Assembly (NCBI RefSeq): GCF_004331345.1
Contig: NZ_SJJZ01000002.1
Coordinates: forward strand, 868,001-932,000
From: Kribbella soli
GTDB lineage: Bacteria > Actinomycetota > Actinomycetes > Propionibacteriales > Kribbellaceae
Length of the DNA: 64,000 nucleotides
Direction of reading: 5' to 3'
Below, piece by piece: positions 51,928-60,829 of this stretch. A program made the translations under genes and the position numbers. Positions within the stretch are counted from its first letter, which is position 1. Every line of letters begins with the position of its first letter. The notes under the pieces were generated by a model. That model was given only the letters and a program-made list of their open reading frames with translations, had not been told where the DNA came from and searched no databases.

Positions 51928-53598
51928 TCACACCAGATAGCGGTCCCCCGGGCGCACGATCCGCAGCCAGCAGCAGCCGTACGGCGCAAGGTCGAGCGAG
52001 ATCGCTCCGTCGTCGACGGTCGCCGTGCCTTCGGCGAGCAGGTTCACCGCACGGTCTGCGGAGCCGGCACCTGACAGGGACAAGGTGACGGCGGCCGGCT
52101 CGGCCGCGAAGTTGTGCACGGCAACGATCGTGCCGCCTTCGTGATCGGAGCGGTGCGCGAACACCGACGGTGCGCCGGTCTCGAGGATCGTGCACGAGCC
52201 CCAGGACAGCTCGGGACACTCGCGGTACCGCCGGACCAGCAGCTTCATCCAGTTGAACAGCGAGTCGGGGTCACGTCGCTGGGCGGCGACATTCACCTTC
52301 TCCGGACCGAACTCTCCTTCGGCCAGTGGACTCGGCAGCCGGGACGGATCCGCCGTCGAGAAGCCCCCGTTGACGTCCGCGGTCCATTGCATCGGCGTTC
52401 GGACCGCATGCCGGTCCTCGGCGGCGAGGTTCTCCCCCAGGCCGATCTCCTCGCCGTAGAACAGCACCGGCGTACCCGGCAGCGAGAACAACAGGCTGTA
52501 GACCATCCGGAGCCGTGCCGGGTCGTTGCCCAGCATCGGCGGCAGCCGTCGCCGCAGTCCGCGACCGTAGAGCTGCATGTTCTTGTCCGGCCCGAACGCG
52601 TCGAACACTTCCTGCCGCTCGGCGTCGGACAGCTTGTCCAGCGTCAGCTCGTCGTGGTTGCGGACGAAGGTTCCCCACTGTCCCTCTTCGGGCGGATCCG
52701 GCCGCTCGCGCAACGCCTTCACCAGCTCGGCCGGCTCGTTGCGGGCCAGCGACAGGTAGAGCCGTTGCATCCCGATGAAGTCGAAACACATCGTCAGCTC
52801 GTCGCCGTCCTCGTCGCCGAAGAAGCGCCGTACGTCGGGATAGGGCAGATTGACCTCGCCGAGCAGGATCGACTGCCCGTGCCGACGCTCCAGGAACGCC
52901 CGGAGGTCCCGGAGGTAGTCGTGCGGATCCGGCAGGCGACCCGCGTCCTCGGCGCCGGAGGTGTCGAGCAGGAACGGCACCGCGTCCACCCGGAACCCGG
53001 ACAGGCCCAGCTCCGACCAGAAGCCGACCACCCGCTCGATCTCCTCGCGGACCTCCGGGTTCGCGATGTCGAGATCCGGCTGGAACTTACGGAACCGGTG
53101 CAGGTAGTACTGACCCGCCTGCTCGTCGTACTGCCACAGGCTCGTCTCCTGGCCCGGGAAGACGATGCCCTTGTCCGCATCCGGCGGCGGCTCGTCCCGC
53201 CAGACGTACCAACCGCGGTACGGCGACTCGCGGGACGCCCGCGCGCTCCGGAACCACGGGTGCTGGTCCGAGGTGTGGTTGACGACGAGATCGGCGATCA
53301 CCCGGATGCCGCGATCCCGGGCCAGCGTGATGAGCTCGACCAGGTCACCATGGGTCCCGAGCCGGCTGTCGACGCCGTAGAAGTCGGTGATGTCGTAGCC
53401 GTCGTCACGGTCCGGCGTCGGGTAGAACGGCATCAGCCACAGGCACGTCACCCCCAGCTCGGCCAGGTGATCGATCCGCTGGCACACGCCACGCAGGTCT
53501 CCGCACCCGTCGCCGTCGGTGTCGAAGAACGTCTCGACGTCCAAGCAGTAGATGACCGCGTTCTTCCACCAGACGTCCGCTGTTTCGGTCAGGCGCAT
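51928..53598 (-). CDS. GH13 alpha-amylase family enzyme, trehalose-synthase-like
   Basis: The 556-residue protein begins MRLTETADVWWKNAVIYCLD. It has (beta/alpha)8 motifs DLVVNHTSDQHPWF, GFRVDAVPF (nucleophile Asp205), LLGEVNL (acid/base Glu248) and VRNHDELT (Asp316), then a C-terminal beta domain. The N-terminal block DGDGCGDLRGVCQRIDHL resembles trehalose synthase and oligo-alpha-1,6-glucosidase. No signal peptide, so it is cytosolic. AAGGA lies 7 nt before ATG 53598; the upstream frame is rejected. No partner maltokinase is seen nearby. The exact reaction (maltose/trehalose isomerase or glucosidase) is undecided. Confidence 0.92.
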   Translation of the reverse strand: MRLTETADVWWKNAVIYCLDVETFFDTDGDGCGDLRGVCQRIDHLAELGVTCLWLMPFYPTPDRDDGYDITDFYGVDSRLGTHGDLVELITLARDRGIRVIADLVVNHTSDQHPWFRSARASRESPYRGWYVWRDEPPPDADKGIVFPGQETSLWQYDEQAGQYYLHRFRKFQPDLDIANPEVREEIERVVGFWSELGLSGFRVDAVPFLLDTSGAEDAGRLPDPHDYLRDLRAFLERRHGQSILLGEVNLPYPDVRRFFGDEDGDELTMCFDFIGMQRLYLSLARNEPAELVKALRERPDPPEEGQWGTFVRNHDELTLDKLSDAERQEVFDAFGPDKNMQLYGRGLRRRLPPMLGNDPARLRMVYSLLFSLPGTPVLFYGEEIGLGENLAAEDRHAVRTPMQWTADVNGGFSTADPSRLPSPLAEGEFGPEKVNVAAQRRDPDSLFNWMKLLVRRYRECPELSWGSCTILETGAPSVFAHRSDHEGGTIVAVHNFAAEPAAVTLSLSGAGSADRAVNLLAEGTATVDDGAISLDLAPYGCCWLRIVRPGDRYLV

Positions 53599-53647
53599 GC
53601 TCCGGTCCTTTCCCGCGCGCCCGGCCGGTACCCGCCGATTTGCGCTC

Positions 53648-53926
53648 CTACACGCGGACCGACAGCGCAGCGACGAGCACCGACACGGCCACGCCGCCAA
53701 GGATGATCAAGGCAACGACCAGCAGCGTGCTCTCGGCGGATGGTTTGCCAGGGTCGGCGGCGTCGAGTTGGTCGAAGCGGTCGAGATGCGGGCCCCAGCC
53801 GAAGGAGCCCGACTGTGACTCACGGTCGGCGGTTCCTGGCAACGGGTGACCGCCGTATGTCGGCATCGATCCGTCGGGCAGTGCGGGCGGCGGAGGCTGG
53901 AGCCCCGCCTGTTCCTCATCAGGCAC
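53648..53926 (-). CDS. Small protein with a C-terminal membrane helix
   Basis: The 92-residue protein has a Pro/Gly-rich acidic N-terminal part and one hydrophobic helix at about 69-91 (STLLVVALIILGGVAVSVL), so it is probably tail-anchored with most residues in the cytosol. GGAGG lies just before GTG 53926. No family is recognised. It lies upstream of the GH13 gene, 49 bp away, and divergent from the NPP1 gene. Confidence 0.65.
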   Translation of the reverse strand: MPDEEQAGLQPPPPALPDGSMPTYGGHPLPGTADRESQSGSFGWGPHLDRFDQLDAADPGKPSAESTLLVVALIILGGVAVSVLVAALSVRV

Positions 53927-54084
53927 GTGTCCTCCACGACATCGGCCGTTCCTCACGGTCTCCCCACCGCGGCAGATGTCCGTTCCTACTGTAGTCATCT
54001 GACGTATAGGCGGAAGTGGTGATTTTCTGCCATCCTCGGTGTCGTTCCTTTCCGCCCTGAATTAAGTTTCGAAGGAGCGATCCC

Positions 54085-54891
54085 ATGCCGGACCCCATGC
54101 CGGACTCTGGCCCGTCCAGACGTCCGTTCCGCCGGACCCTCGGCGTCGTGCTCGGAACCGCCGCCCTGATGATCACCTCGGCCGCGATGGCGTACGCCGC
54201 TCCGCCGCCGAGCCTGCCGCAGAACGCCGGAGGGTACGAGCAGTCGTTCTCGCCGGCGTACGACTACGACACCGACGGCTGCTACGCCACCCCCGCCATC
54301 GGAGCCGACGGCACGCTCAACCCCGGTCTCAACCCGACCGGCGACGTGAACGGCAACTGCCGTGACCAGTCCGACCTCGACAACTCCCAGACCTACTCCC
54401 GCGAGAAGTGCAACAACGGCTGGTGCGCGATCGTGTACGCCAGCTACTTCGAGAAGGACCAGGCGTTGCCGGGCAGCAGCCTCGGCGGCCACCGGCACGA
54501 CTGGGAGCACGTCATTTCCTGGGTGAACCAGTCGACCAACCAGGTCGATTACGTGACCACGACGCAGCATTCGAGCCAGGTCACGTACACACGTTCACAG
54601 GTCCGGTTCGACGGGTCGCACCCGAAGGTCGTCTACCACAAGGACGGCGCGAGCACGCACTTCTTCCGGCTTGCCAACAGCAACGACGAACCGCCGGAGA
54701 ACCACTACCACAACTGGCGCTACCCGCCGCTCGTCGGCTGGAACGGCTACCCCAGTACGTCGCTGCGCGACACCCTGATGACCGCGGACTTCGGGTCCGC
54801 GACGATCAAGATCACCGACAAGGACGACCGGTTCCGCAACCTGCTGAACGCGTCCAGGCCGTCCGGCATCCCCTTCGACCCCTGGGCCTGA
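54085..54891 (+). CDS. Secreted NPP1 / NLP-family (necrosis-inducing-like) protein
   Basis: The 268-residue protein has an N-terminal basic stretch and hydrophobic signal peptide ending near AMAYAAPP (about 39). The NPP1 fold carries the hallmark heptapeptide GHRHDWE (residues 135-141), whose acidic and His residues hold the divalent metal in plant-active members. Cys residues at NGNCRD and EKCNNGWCAIV could form a disulphide. NLPs from plant pathogens bind sphingolipids and lyse eudicot cells; some members are not toxic. GAAGGAG lies 8 nt before the ATG. Confidence 0.93.
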   Translation: MPDPMPDSGPSRRPFRRTLGVVLGTAALMITSAAMAYAAPPPSLPQNAGGYEQSFSPAYDYDTDGCYATPAIGADGTLNPGLNPTGDVNGNCRDQSDLDNSQTYSREKCNNGWCAIVYASYFEKDQALPGSSLGGHRHDWEHVISWVNQSTNQVDYVTTTQHSSQVTYTRSQVRFDGSHPKVVYHKDGASTHFFRLANSNDEPPENHYHNWRYPPLVGWNGYPSTSLRDTLMTADFGSATIKITDKDDRFRNLLNASRPSGIPFDPWA

Positions 54892-54918
54892 CGCTCTAGA
54901 TCACGGAGGCGTGCGCGT

Positions 54919-55518
54919 TCAGTCCTGGGCGCGCACGCCGTCCGTCAGCGACTCCGCGATCAGGTCGATCATCGCGGCATGCCGATGGGTGGCAGTCTCG
55001 GCCTGCCCGAGCGCGACGGTGTCGAGGAACACCCGGCTGACCACAAGCTCCGCGGCCGCCTGCACCCGGTCCCGATCGGCCACCACGTCCTCGGCACCGG
55101 CCAGCACGCAGGCCACGGTCTCGGTCGCCTCCGCGAACAACTCGGCTGCCCGGGACGCGATCTCCGGTCTCCCCTGCGCCTCCCGGAACACGATGATCCG
55201 GGCCGCGCGGTCGTGCTCCAGCTCCTCGGCCATCGTCGCCACGATCGCGCGCAACCGCCGCCGTACCGTTCGTCCGCGTGCCGTGGACCGCAGCACCTCA
55301 CTGGGAGCCGGGCGCTCCTGCACCACCGCGAGCAGCAGGTCCAGCTTGGTCGCGAAGTGGTAGAACACCAGCCCCGACGGTACGCCGGCCTCGGTCGCGA
55401 TCCGGGCCGTCGACGTGGCGTCGTACCCGTGCTCGGCGAACAGCCGCTCGGCGGTCTCGATGATGAGCTGCCGTTTGGACGGTCGCGTGGCATGGCGCGT
55501 GTGCGCGGGAGCGGTCAT
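54919..55518 (-). CDS. TetR-family transcriptional regulator
   Basis: The 199-residue protein has an N-terminal helix-turn-helix (KRQLIIETAERLFAEHGYDAT with STARIATEAGVPSGLVFYHF), then a helical ligand domain. Its start overlaps the stop of the ferritin-like gene by 4 nt, so it is the second gene of that operon. The perfect palindrome at 56516-56531 before the first gene is a good autorepression site. Confidence 0.92.
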   Translation of the reverse strand: MTAPAHTRHATRPSKRQLIIETAERLFAEHGYDATSTARIATEAGVPSGLVFYHFATKLDLLLAVVQERPAPSEVLRSTARGRTVRRRLRAIVATMAEELEHDRAARIIVFREAQGRPEIASRAAELFAEATETVACVLAGAEDVVADRDRVQAAAELVVSRVFLDTVALGQAETATHRHAAMIDLIAESLTDGVRAQD

Positions 55519-56447
55519 GAGCCTGCCGGTTGGGCGGCAGGCCAGACGTCACCTTTCCGTTCAGCTGCGAGCACGGCGGCTCGCTTCAGGGATTTGAAGA
55601 CATAGTCCGGCACCCGCATACCCTGCCGGTGCGCCCACATCAGTTCGTGCTCGGCCCGTCCGACCTGCCGCGCGTACTCGCGCAGTTCCGCCTCGCCACC
55701 GTCACTCATCTTCAGCGCCTCCATCACGTCCCCGAAGTCGGCTACCTGACGTTTGTTGTAGGCGCCGACCACTTCGAACGTACGCTTCCGCAGCCCGCGC
55801 GTCAGCCACTTCTGCCATCCTGACAACTGATCCCACAGCTGCTGCGCGGCCATCTGGTAGTACGCGAAGTGCCCGGGCTCCTGGCGGCGGATCGGGGCGA
55901 CCACCGTTGCGGCGATGGCCCGCTCGCCCAGCCCGACCAGCCCGGCATGAAACTTGTTGTAGGCAATCACCGCGGACCGCTCGGTGGCCAGCCCGGTCAG
56001 GTAATAGAGCATCCGGCTGACGTCCTGCACGCCGGGCATCCGGCCGAGCGCCCCGAGGAACTTGAGGCTGAACGAGACGTCCGCGAGGTTCGGTTCGTGC
56101 GGGTCCACGCCGATCAGGTTCTGCAGCTTGTCGAGGATCTGCCCGTGGCGCGTCTCCTGCGGCATCCACACGTCCGCGTAGAAGTGCCGGTCGACCTCGG
56201 GCGGATCGGGCAGCAGGATGTTCAGTTCCAGCACGTTGCGTTCGACCTCGAGCTCGACCCGGGTCATGTAGGCCAGCACCGGACCGAACCGCTCGGCCAG
56301 CAGGCTGGGCTTCTTCATCGTGTAGTCGACGCTGCCGAGCGGGATCGGCGGGTGCTCCTCGCCCAGCCGATCGACATGCTCGGCAAGCCGGGAGTCTTCC
56401 CGCCGGCGGCCTCGCCGGCGCGAAACGGTCACATCGCTCAACCACAT
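55515..56447 (-). CDS. Ferritin-like diiron protein, acyl-ACP-desaturase-like
   Basis: The protein has about 310 residues and is mostly helical. Two helices carry the likely metal motifs: WMPQETRHGQILDKLQ (Glu and His) and RRQEPGHFAYYQMAAQQLW (Glu and His), spaced as in acyl-ACP desaturase-like ferritin-fold enzymes. It is thus a candidate fatty-acyl or aromatic oxidase; the exact reaction is not clear. Start chosen at ATG 56447 (GAGGTG 6 nt upstream); ATG 56465 is possible. It forms an operon with the overlapping TetR gene. Confidence 0.72.
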   Translation of the reverse strand: MWLSDVTVSRRRGRRREDSRLAEHVDRLGEEHPPIPLGSVDYTMKKPSLLAERFGPVLAYMTRVELEVERNVLELNILLPDPPEVDRHFYADVWMPQETRHGQILDKLQNLIGVDPHEPNLADVSFSLKFLGALGRMPGVQDVSRMLYYLTGLATERSAVIAYNKFHAGLVGLGERAIAATVVAPIRRQEPGHFAYYQMAAQQLWDQLSGWQKWLTRGLRKRTFEVVGAYNKRQVADFGDVMEALKMSDGGEAELREYARQVGRAEHELMWAHRQGMRVPDYVFKSLKRAAVLAAERKGDVWPAAQPAGS

Positions 56448-56515
56448 AGGCGGCACCTCATTCATCCGACAGGGATGCGCGCTCGATCCCCCCAGAGGTA
56501 AGCCTAACAAAGTAA

Positions 56516-56531
56516 CTGACTGATCAGTCAG
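56516..56531. promoter_or_regulatory. Perfect 16-bp palindrome, TetR operator candidate
   Basis: CTGACTGATCAGTCAG is a perfect palindrome located about 70 bp upstream of the ferritin-like/TetR operon, within an AT-richer stretch. Size, symmetry and position fit a TetR-type operator that represses the operon. Confidence 0.8.
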
Positions 56532-56559
56532 TCAGAGCTTGTGACCCCCGCAACAGAAC

Positions 56560-56593
56560 AGCGGGCGGCGGCCCCTCGGGACCACCACCCGCT
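56560..56593. terminator. Terminator hairpin after the alpha-galactosidase gene
   Basis: On the minus strand a stem of about 15 bp (56560-56593, with three G-U pairs) with a very short loop begins 12 bp after the stop of the GH27 gene. The wobble pairs make it fold better in the minus-strand RNA than in the plus-strand RNA. There is no clear T tract. Confidence 0.6.
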
Positions 56594-56604
56594 GCTTGCC
56601 CGGT

Positions 56605-59046
56605 CTACTTCGCGATCGTGTAGCGGATCGTGTCGTTGCGGAGTACGTCGCCGTTCACCTTGACGATGCGTACGACGTGTTGCGCGTTCTTCAGCCCGGT
56701 CGCGGAGAACACCGTCCGGTTCGTCACCCGGGTGTCGTTGTGCAGGTTCACCCGGCGTACCAGCTTGCCGTCGACGTACACGTCCGCGTCGCCCTGGTCC
56801 GGTGCGAGCGCCGTACACCATTCGACGCCGGTCCCGGTGAAGGTGAAGCTGACCGAGGCGCCGTCGGCCTTGGTGGCGTGGATGTCGTCGCGGTAGTCAC
56901 CGCGGAACCGGACGTCGAGCGCCGTGTTCCCGACCGGCAGGTTCGCCAGGTAGGCCTTGCTGATCGTGAGCGCGTTTCCGTCGACCGTGTAGTCCGTGCC
57001 CTTCACCAGGTCCTGGCCGGCCTTCGCGATCCCATCCAGCTCGGCCGGGTCGCGCCCGAGCTGCACGCTGACATCGGCCGGCGCGTTCTTGTCGAACACC
57101 GCGGTGTCCGGGTTCAGCAGACTCTCCTGCCGGACATTCAGCTTGTCGAGCAGCATGAACTGACCGGACTTCTTCACGCCGCGGATCGTGTGACTGCCGT
57201 TCGGCAGATCCGAGACGCTGTAAACGACCTGCTGGGGTTTGTTGTGACCCTGCGCCGGATCGAGGTACGTGCTCACGGTCTGCTTGAACTCGCCGTCGAT
57301 GTAGATGTCGACGTCACCTTGACCCGCGTCGGTCTCGGTCACGTAGTCGACACCCGTGCCGACGAAGCTGTACGAGAACGAGTCGCCGTTCCCCTCCGTC
57401 CATTGAACGTCGTCCTGGTAGTCGCCGAGACCACGACCGGAGCTGTAGTTCCAGTTGCCGCTGTAGACGATCTCCGGACTGTTGTTGTTGACCTCGACGG
57501 TCCGCGTCGGGAGGTCGGCCGCCTTCGCCGCGGACGAGTCCGTCACACCGACGGTCAGCGCCTGCGAAACAGCGGGTACCTCGTAGTTGTCGTTGCGCTG
57601 CCACGCGCCGTCGTACGAGACCCGGAGGTCGTCGTCGTTCACGCTGATCGAGGCGCCCTTCTGCGGCGTGACCTTCAGCAGCCGGACGCCGTGGATCGGG
57701 ACGTCCTTCGCGGTGAAGCTCGACGCGAAGGTGCCGAGGTCCTTGCGGGCCCACAGGTCACGCACCTTGCCGGCGCCGTTCAGGCCGAGGTCGGCGAAGT
57801 TCACCGTCATGTCGGCGTCGGTCTGGCCGAGGTTGAACAGGGCAACGGTGTACGAGCTGTCCGAGTTCAGCGCGAACCACACCTGCCGGTTGGTCTTCAT
57901 GGACAGCGGGTGCGCCGGACGGCCGGCCTGGTCGACCGCGATCACCTCGCGGTTGGTCAGCAGTTCGAGGCCGTACGAGTCCAGCCTGGTCATGTCGTTG
58001 CCGACGTACATCGGCGCCGCGGACACCGCCCAGAGCGTTGCCGCCGTACGACGTTCGTCCTTGGTCATACCGTCCATCTGGCCGTTGCCGACATCGAGCG
58101 AGTCGAGGTCGTTCCAGCCGCCCGGTCCCGCGTGCCGCCACCATTCGGCGAGCTTCGGGAACAGCCGGTTGATGTTCGGCCAGGCGGTCAGCGCCGTACC
58201 TGTGCAGTAGCACTCGACGTCCCAATCGATCCGCCAGCCGTTCGCGTACTGCTTCCAGTAGTCGGCGTAGTTGATGTCGAGCGCCCAGGACAGCTCGAAC
58301 CAGATGTTGTTCCGCTTCAGGGCCTGCGACCAGGCCTTCACGTCGTCGCGGGCGTCCAGCGACAGGTCGCTGATCCCCGAGCCCGGGGTGACGCTGTCGA
58401 ACTTGAGGAAGTCCAGGCCCCACGAGCCGAACAGGTCCGCGATCGAGTCGATGTACTTCTGCGCGCACGGCTTCGAGAAGTCGATGCGGTAGCCGATGCC
58501 CCAGTAGTCGCCCTTCTGCAGCGGCAACACCGGCAGGTCGCCGGTCGTGCACCCTGGAGCGCCGTAGATCGGCAGCTTCGCGTCGATGACGGCCTGGCTG
58601 ATGCCCGGGATCGTGTAGAGGCCGACCTTCTGGCCGTTGGCGTGGATGTGGTCGATGACCGCCTGCAGGCCGTTCGGGTAGAGCTTCTTGCTCGGCGTCG
58701 GCCGGCCGTACTCGTCGATGCCGTCGTTCCAGCCGGCGTCGATGTTGATGTACTCGTACCCGTACGGCTGCAGCTTCGCGTGCATCGCGTCGGACTGGGC
58801 GATCAGCTGATCCGCCGTGATCCAGCTGCCGCCGTTCGGGTTGTACACCTGCATGCTGTAACTGCTCCAGCCCATGTAGGGCCGCGCGGCCTTGTCTCCC
58901 GCGGGACCTGGTAGCTCGGTCGCAGCGGTCGCGCTGGTGGTTGCTGGTGCTGCTGTCGACGTACTCAAACCTGCCGGCAGCAGCCCGGCGACTACGAGCC
59001 CCGCAAGTGCGGCCCGCAACACCCTGCTCCGAACGGATCTGGTCAT
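56605..59046 (-). CDS. Secreted GH27 alpha-galactosidase with X2 and jelly-roll modules
   Basis: The 813-residue protein has a Sec signal (VLRAALAGLVVAGLLPAG, cleaved near 33). The catalytic barrel spans about 50-400: YMGWSSYSM, INIDAGWNDG, LKFDSV (nucleophile Asp217) and WNDLDSLDVGNG (acid/base Asp at about 315). The usual KYDNC nucleophile motif reads KFDSV. A beta-sandwich and two copies of a jelly-roll-like module follow (GTGVDYVTETDAGQGDVDIY, GTGVEWCTALAPDQGDADVY), separated by an X2-type immunoglobulin-like domain (FDKNAPADVSVQL). It acts outside the cell on alpha-galactosides or related sugars. Confidence 0.92.
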   Translation of the reverse strand: MTRSVRSRVLRAALAGLVVAGLLPAGLSTSTAAPATTSATAATELPGPAGDKAARPYMGWSSYSMQVYNPNGGSWITADQLIAQSDAMHAKLQPYGYEYINIDAGWNDGIDEYGRPTPSKKLYPNGLQAVIDHIHANGQKVGLYTIPGISQAVIDAKLPIYGAPGCTTGDLPVLPLQKGDYWGIGYRIDFSKPCAQKYIDSIADLFGSWGLDFLKFDSVTPGSGISDLSLDARDDVKAWSQALKRNNIWFELSWALDINYADYWKQYANGWRIDWDVECYCTGTALTAWPNINRLFPKLAEWWRHAGPGGWNDLDSLDVGNGQMDGMTKDERRTAATLWAVSAAPMYVGNDMTRLDSYGLELLTNREVIAVDQAGRPAHPLSMKTNRQVWFALNSDSSYTVALFNLGQTDADMTVNFADLGLNGAGKVRDLWARKDLGTFASSFTAKDVPIHGVRLLKVTPQKGASISVNDDDLRVSYDGAWQRNDNYEVPAVSQALTVGVTDSSAAKAADLPTRTVEVNNNSPEIVYSGNWNYSSGRGLGDYQDDVQWTEGNGDSFSYSFVGTGVDYVTETDAGQGDVDIYIDGEFKQTVSTYLDPAQGHNKPQQVVYSVSDLPNGSHTIRGVKKSGQFMLLDKLNVRQESLLNPDTAVFDKNAPADVSVQLGRDPAELDGIAKAGQDLVKGTDYTVDGNALTISKAYLANLPVGNTALDVRFRGDYRDDIHATKADGASVSFTFTGTGVEWCTALAPDQGDADVYVDGKLVRRVNLHNDTRVTNRTVFSATGLKNAQHVVRIVKVNGDVLRNDTIRYTIAK

Positions 59047-59095
59047 GGCGGTGACCTCTTCCCAGAGAACTCAGGAGAAAACCGAATCGGATAGG

Positions 59096-59124
59096 ATATT
59101 GGGTCTATTACTTAACCTTGTCAA
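59096..59124 (-). promoter_or_regulatory. Candidate promoter for the GH27 gene
   Basis: On the minus strand a perfect TTGACA (59119-59124) is 17 bp from CAATAT (59096-59101), a weak -10 match. It lies in an AT-rich island between the carboxylesterase and GH27 genes; the -35 box is inside the last codons of the esterase gene. Confidence 0.45.
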
Positions 59125-60784
59125 GATTCTGTGCGAAAGTGGCACAGTGATGACGCGCCGCGAAGTCCGTCGACAGCTGCGGCGCCGGTGGCACCAAGGA
59201 CAGCACCCGACCGGTGTGCCCTGAAGCGGGCCAGTACGTCGAGGGCGTCGAGGGGTTGCCTGTCTTCGCGAAGTTGACCCACGCGGCACGCATGGAGTCG
59301 GCCAGTGCGGTCTGTTCGGCGTTCAGCGGGACCGGGAAGGGAGCGTTCGGGAGGTCGAACAGATACCACATCTCCGAGCCGTGCGTGGCCACCGAGAGCA
59401 GGCCGGCCGGGGCGAAGAGGAACGGCGCGGTGTCGTCGTTGAACTCATAGCCGTACGTCGGAACTCGCCGTGCGGTCCACTTGTTCACCTGAGCCGCGCC
59501 GCACGCGAACGTCGCGTCGCCGACCAGTGTGCCGAACGCCTTGTCCGGAGTGGCGTACGACGCCAGCGGGTACTCCTTGGCGATCGCGGCGGCCTGTGCG
59601 GGCGCCACCCGCAGCGCGCCGGCGATGTTGCTCTCGTAGTTCGCCGCGGTGACCGGGCTGATGTAGGGGAGGTTGTACCCGCGGCTGACGACGCGGCCGC
59701 CGAGGGTGAAGAGCGCTTCTTCGTCGTGGTTGCTGCCGTTCAGGATCGTCACGTTGTTGAACCGGCCGGCGGCGAGCGCCGTACCGATCGATTCCTTCAG
59801 CACCGCTCCGTCGACCACGCCCGGGATGAGGGCGGTCGCCGTCGAGATGTTGTCGACCAGCGTCTGCACCGGGACCTTCCGCAGGCAGTCCGCCGACTGG
59901 TCCAGGCAGCCGACCCTGGTGGCGAACTCCTTGCCGAACGTCTCCGCCTTGGCGAGCGGTTCCTGCTCCAGCGCGAACGCGCCGCTCTCCACGATCGCCC
60001 GCTGGAACAAGCCCTTCGAGCTGCGCGATGTGACGTGCGCGAGCACCGACAGGCCACCCGCGGACTCACCCGCGATCGTGACGTTGTGCGGGTCGCCGCC
60101 GAACTGGCCGATGTTGCGCTGCACCCAGCGCAGCGCGGCCTGCTGGTCCATCAGCCCGTAATTGCCCGCCGGTCCCCCGGGCCGTGTTGCCAGCGCCGGG
60201 TGGGCCAGGAAGCCCAACGCGCCGAGGCGGTAGTTGATGGTCACGACTACCGCGCCGGCCTTCGTGAGCTTCGTGCCGTCGTAGTTGGAGCCGCTGTCTC
60301 CGACCAGGCCACCGCCGTGGATCCAGACGAGCACCGGGCGCTTGGTGGCGGTGTGCAGGGCCGGTGTCGAGACGTTGAGGTAGAGGCAGTCCTCGGACAG
60401 TTGGCCAGGCGTCACGACGCTTGGTGCCTGCGGACAGCCCGGTCCGTACGACGTTGCGTCGCGCACGCCCCGCCAACTGGCTGCGGGCTGCGGCGGCCGC
60501 CACCGGAGATTCCCGGTCGGCGCCGCGGCGAACGGCAGACCGCGGAAGGAGTAGGTGCCGTCGGCTCCCACACCACGGACAGCACCGTTGCCCGTAGCAA
60601 CAACCGGGTTGGAGGTCGTGGCGTCGGCGGTGGGCAGGCCGCCTGAGCCGATTGCCAGGGTCGCGGCCGCAGTTGCCGCCACTGTCGCCGCTGCGGCGGC
60701 GAGCAGGAGGCGTGGTCGCCGGGAACGGGTGATTCTCACGATTGGGGTACCTCGTCTGAGTGAGTGGTTCGTTACCGCCACCAC
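59108..60784 (-). CDS. Secreted carboxylesterase (type B, para-nitrobenzyl-esterase-like)
   Basis: The 558-residue protein has a long basic, Ala-rich signal region (LLLAAAAATVAATAAATLA). The type B core carries SFRGLPFAAAPTGNLRW, EDCLYLNVSTP, oxyanion WIHGGG, nucleophile GESAGG (Ser near 241) and a C-terminal ATHGSEMWYLFDLP with the catalytic His. It hydrolyses esters outside the cell. The start is uncertain: ATG 60784 or GTG 60739. It lies upstream of GH27 on the same strand, so the pair may help degrade esterified plant polymers. Confidence 0.9.
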   Translation of the reverse strand: MVAVTNHSLRRGTPIVRITRSRRPRLLLAAAAATVAATAAATLAIGSGGLPTADATTSNPVVATGNGAVRGVGADGTYSFRGLPFAAAPTGNLRWRPPQPAASWRGVRDATSYGPGCPQAPSVVTPGQLSEDCLYLNVSTPALHTATKRPVLVWIHGGGLVGDSGSNYDGTKLTKAGAVVVTINYRLGALGFLAHPALATRPGGPAGNYGLMDQQAALRWVQRNIGQFGGDPHNVTIAGESAGGLSVLAHVTSRSSKGLFQRAIVESGAFALEQEPLAKAETFGKEFATRVGCLDQSADCLRKVPVQTLVDNISTATALIPGVVDGAVLKESIGTALAAGRFNNVTILNGSNHDEEALFTLGGRVVSRGYNLPYISPVTAANYESNIAGALRVAPAQAAAIAKEYPLASYATPDKAFGTLVGDATFACGAAQVNKWTARRVPTYGYEFNDDTAPFLFAPAGLLSVATHGSEMWYLFDLPNAPFPVPLNAEQTALADSMRAAWVNFAKTGNPSTPSTYWPASGHTGRVLSLVPPAPQLSTDFAARHHCATFAQNLDKVK

Positions 60785-60829
60785 TCTTCAGCGCGCGAGC
60801 ACCCATCGCCCCAGGGAGAGTCCCTGGTT

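Noticed and set aside
56596..58914. A 772-codon plus-strand frame antisense to the GH27 gene
   Set aside because: Composition is Val/Arg/Asp filler. The GH27 catalytic motifs and signal peptide prove the minus strand.
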